This document shows, piece after piece, positions 7,556 to 7,571 of a DNA stretch of 7,571 bases (positions within the stretch are counted from its first letter, which is position 1; every line of letters begins with the position of its first letter). The notes beneath the pieces are model-generated. The model worked only from the letters and a program-made list of their open reading frames with translations, did not search any database and was not told where the DNA came from. Made by a program: the position numbers and the translations under genes. This DNA comes from Actinoplanes liguriensis (GTDB lineage Bacteria > Actinomycetota > Actinomycetes > Mycobacteriales > Micromonosporaceae). Location of the stretch: NCBI GenBank assembly GCA_000715855.1, contig KL571293.1, positions 46,734-54,304 on the forward strand. The letters are read 5' to 3'.

Positions 7556-7571
7556 CTGTCTCTTATACACA
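7556..7571. other. Tn5 mosaic-end (Nextera) adapter remnant, right end
   Basis: CTGTCTCTTATACACA is the Tn5 mosaic end minus its last three bases and is the perfect reverse complement of bases 1-16. Its target-joining CTG end faces the insert, as in a tagmented fragment. Genomic sequence ends at about 7555, so the region after jetD, including any terminator, is not captured. Confidence 0.95.

Noticed and set aside
1..7571. Terminal inverted repeats of a transposon carrying the Wadjet operon
   Set aside because: The repeats match the Tn5 mosaic end with its target-joining side facing inward, as in a sequencing library. No transposase or target duplication is present.

Overview
This window is a GC-rich piece of bacterial DNA, most likely from an actinobacterium. 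The reasons are strong G/C bias at third codon positions, a GTG start, tightly overlapping genes and a possible leaderless promoter; genus and species cannot be told. Its main content is one complete, apparently intact Wadjet (JetABCD, also called MksBEFG or EptABCD) plasmid-defence operon, all on the + strand.

The first and last 16 bases (1-16 and 7556-7571) are perfect inverted copies of the Tn5 mosaic end used as the Nextera sequencing adapter, with the insertion-proximal end of each facing inward. They are library sequence, not biology. The genomic insert is therefore about 17-7555, and nothing can be said about what lies beyond either end.

Layout: (i) 18-593, the 3' part of an unrecognised gene whose frame is already open at the left junction. 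(ii) 594-837, a 244-base intergenic region with a possible TAGGCT -10 element just before jetA, a small hairpin with a strong Shine-Dalgarno sequence in its loop, and a possible 21-codon leader ORF that overlaps the jetA start. (iii) 838-7553, jetA, jetB, jetC and jetD, overlapping by 8, 4 and 4 bases, so almost certainly one transcript with coupled translation. jetD stops two bases before the right adapter, so no terminator is visible.

How the genes work together, from published work on the family: JetC is an SMC/MukB-like ATPase whose long coiled coils form a DNA-entrapping loop. JetA is the kleisin bridging the ATPase heads, and JetB is a MukE-like winged-helix partner of JetA. The complex extrudes DNA loops and recognises small closed circles such as plasmids. 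JetD, a Toprim nuclease, then cleaves them. Walker A, signature and Walker B motifs in JetC and the acidic Toprim residues in JetD are all present, so the system looks functional. The system itself is already described. Less explained are the leader region, the truncated upstream gene, and local departures from family sequence in the JetC hinge loop and next to the JetD metal ligands.
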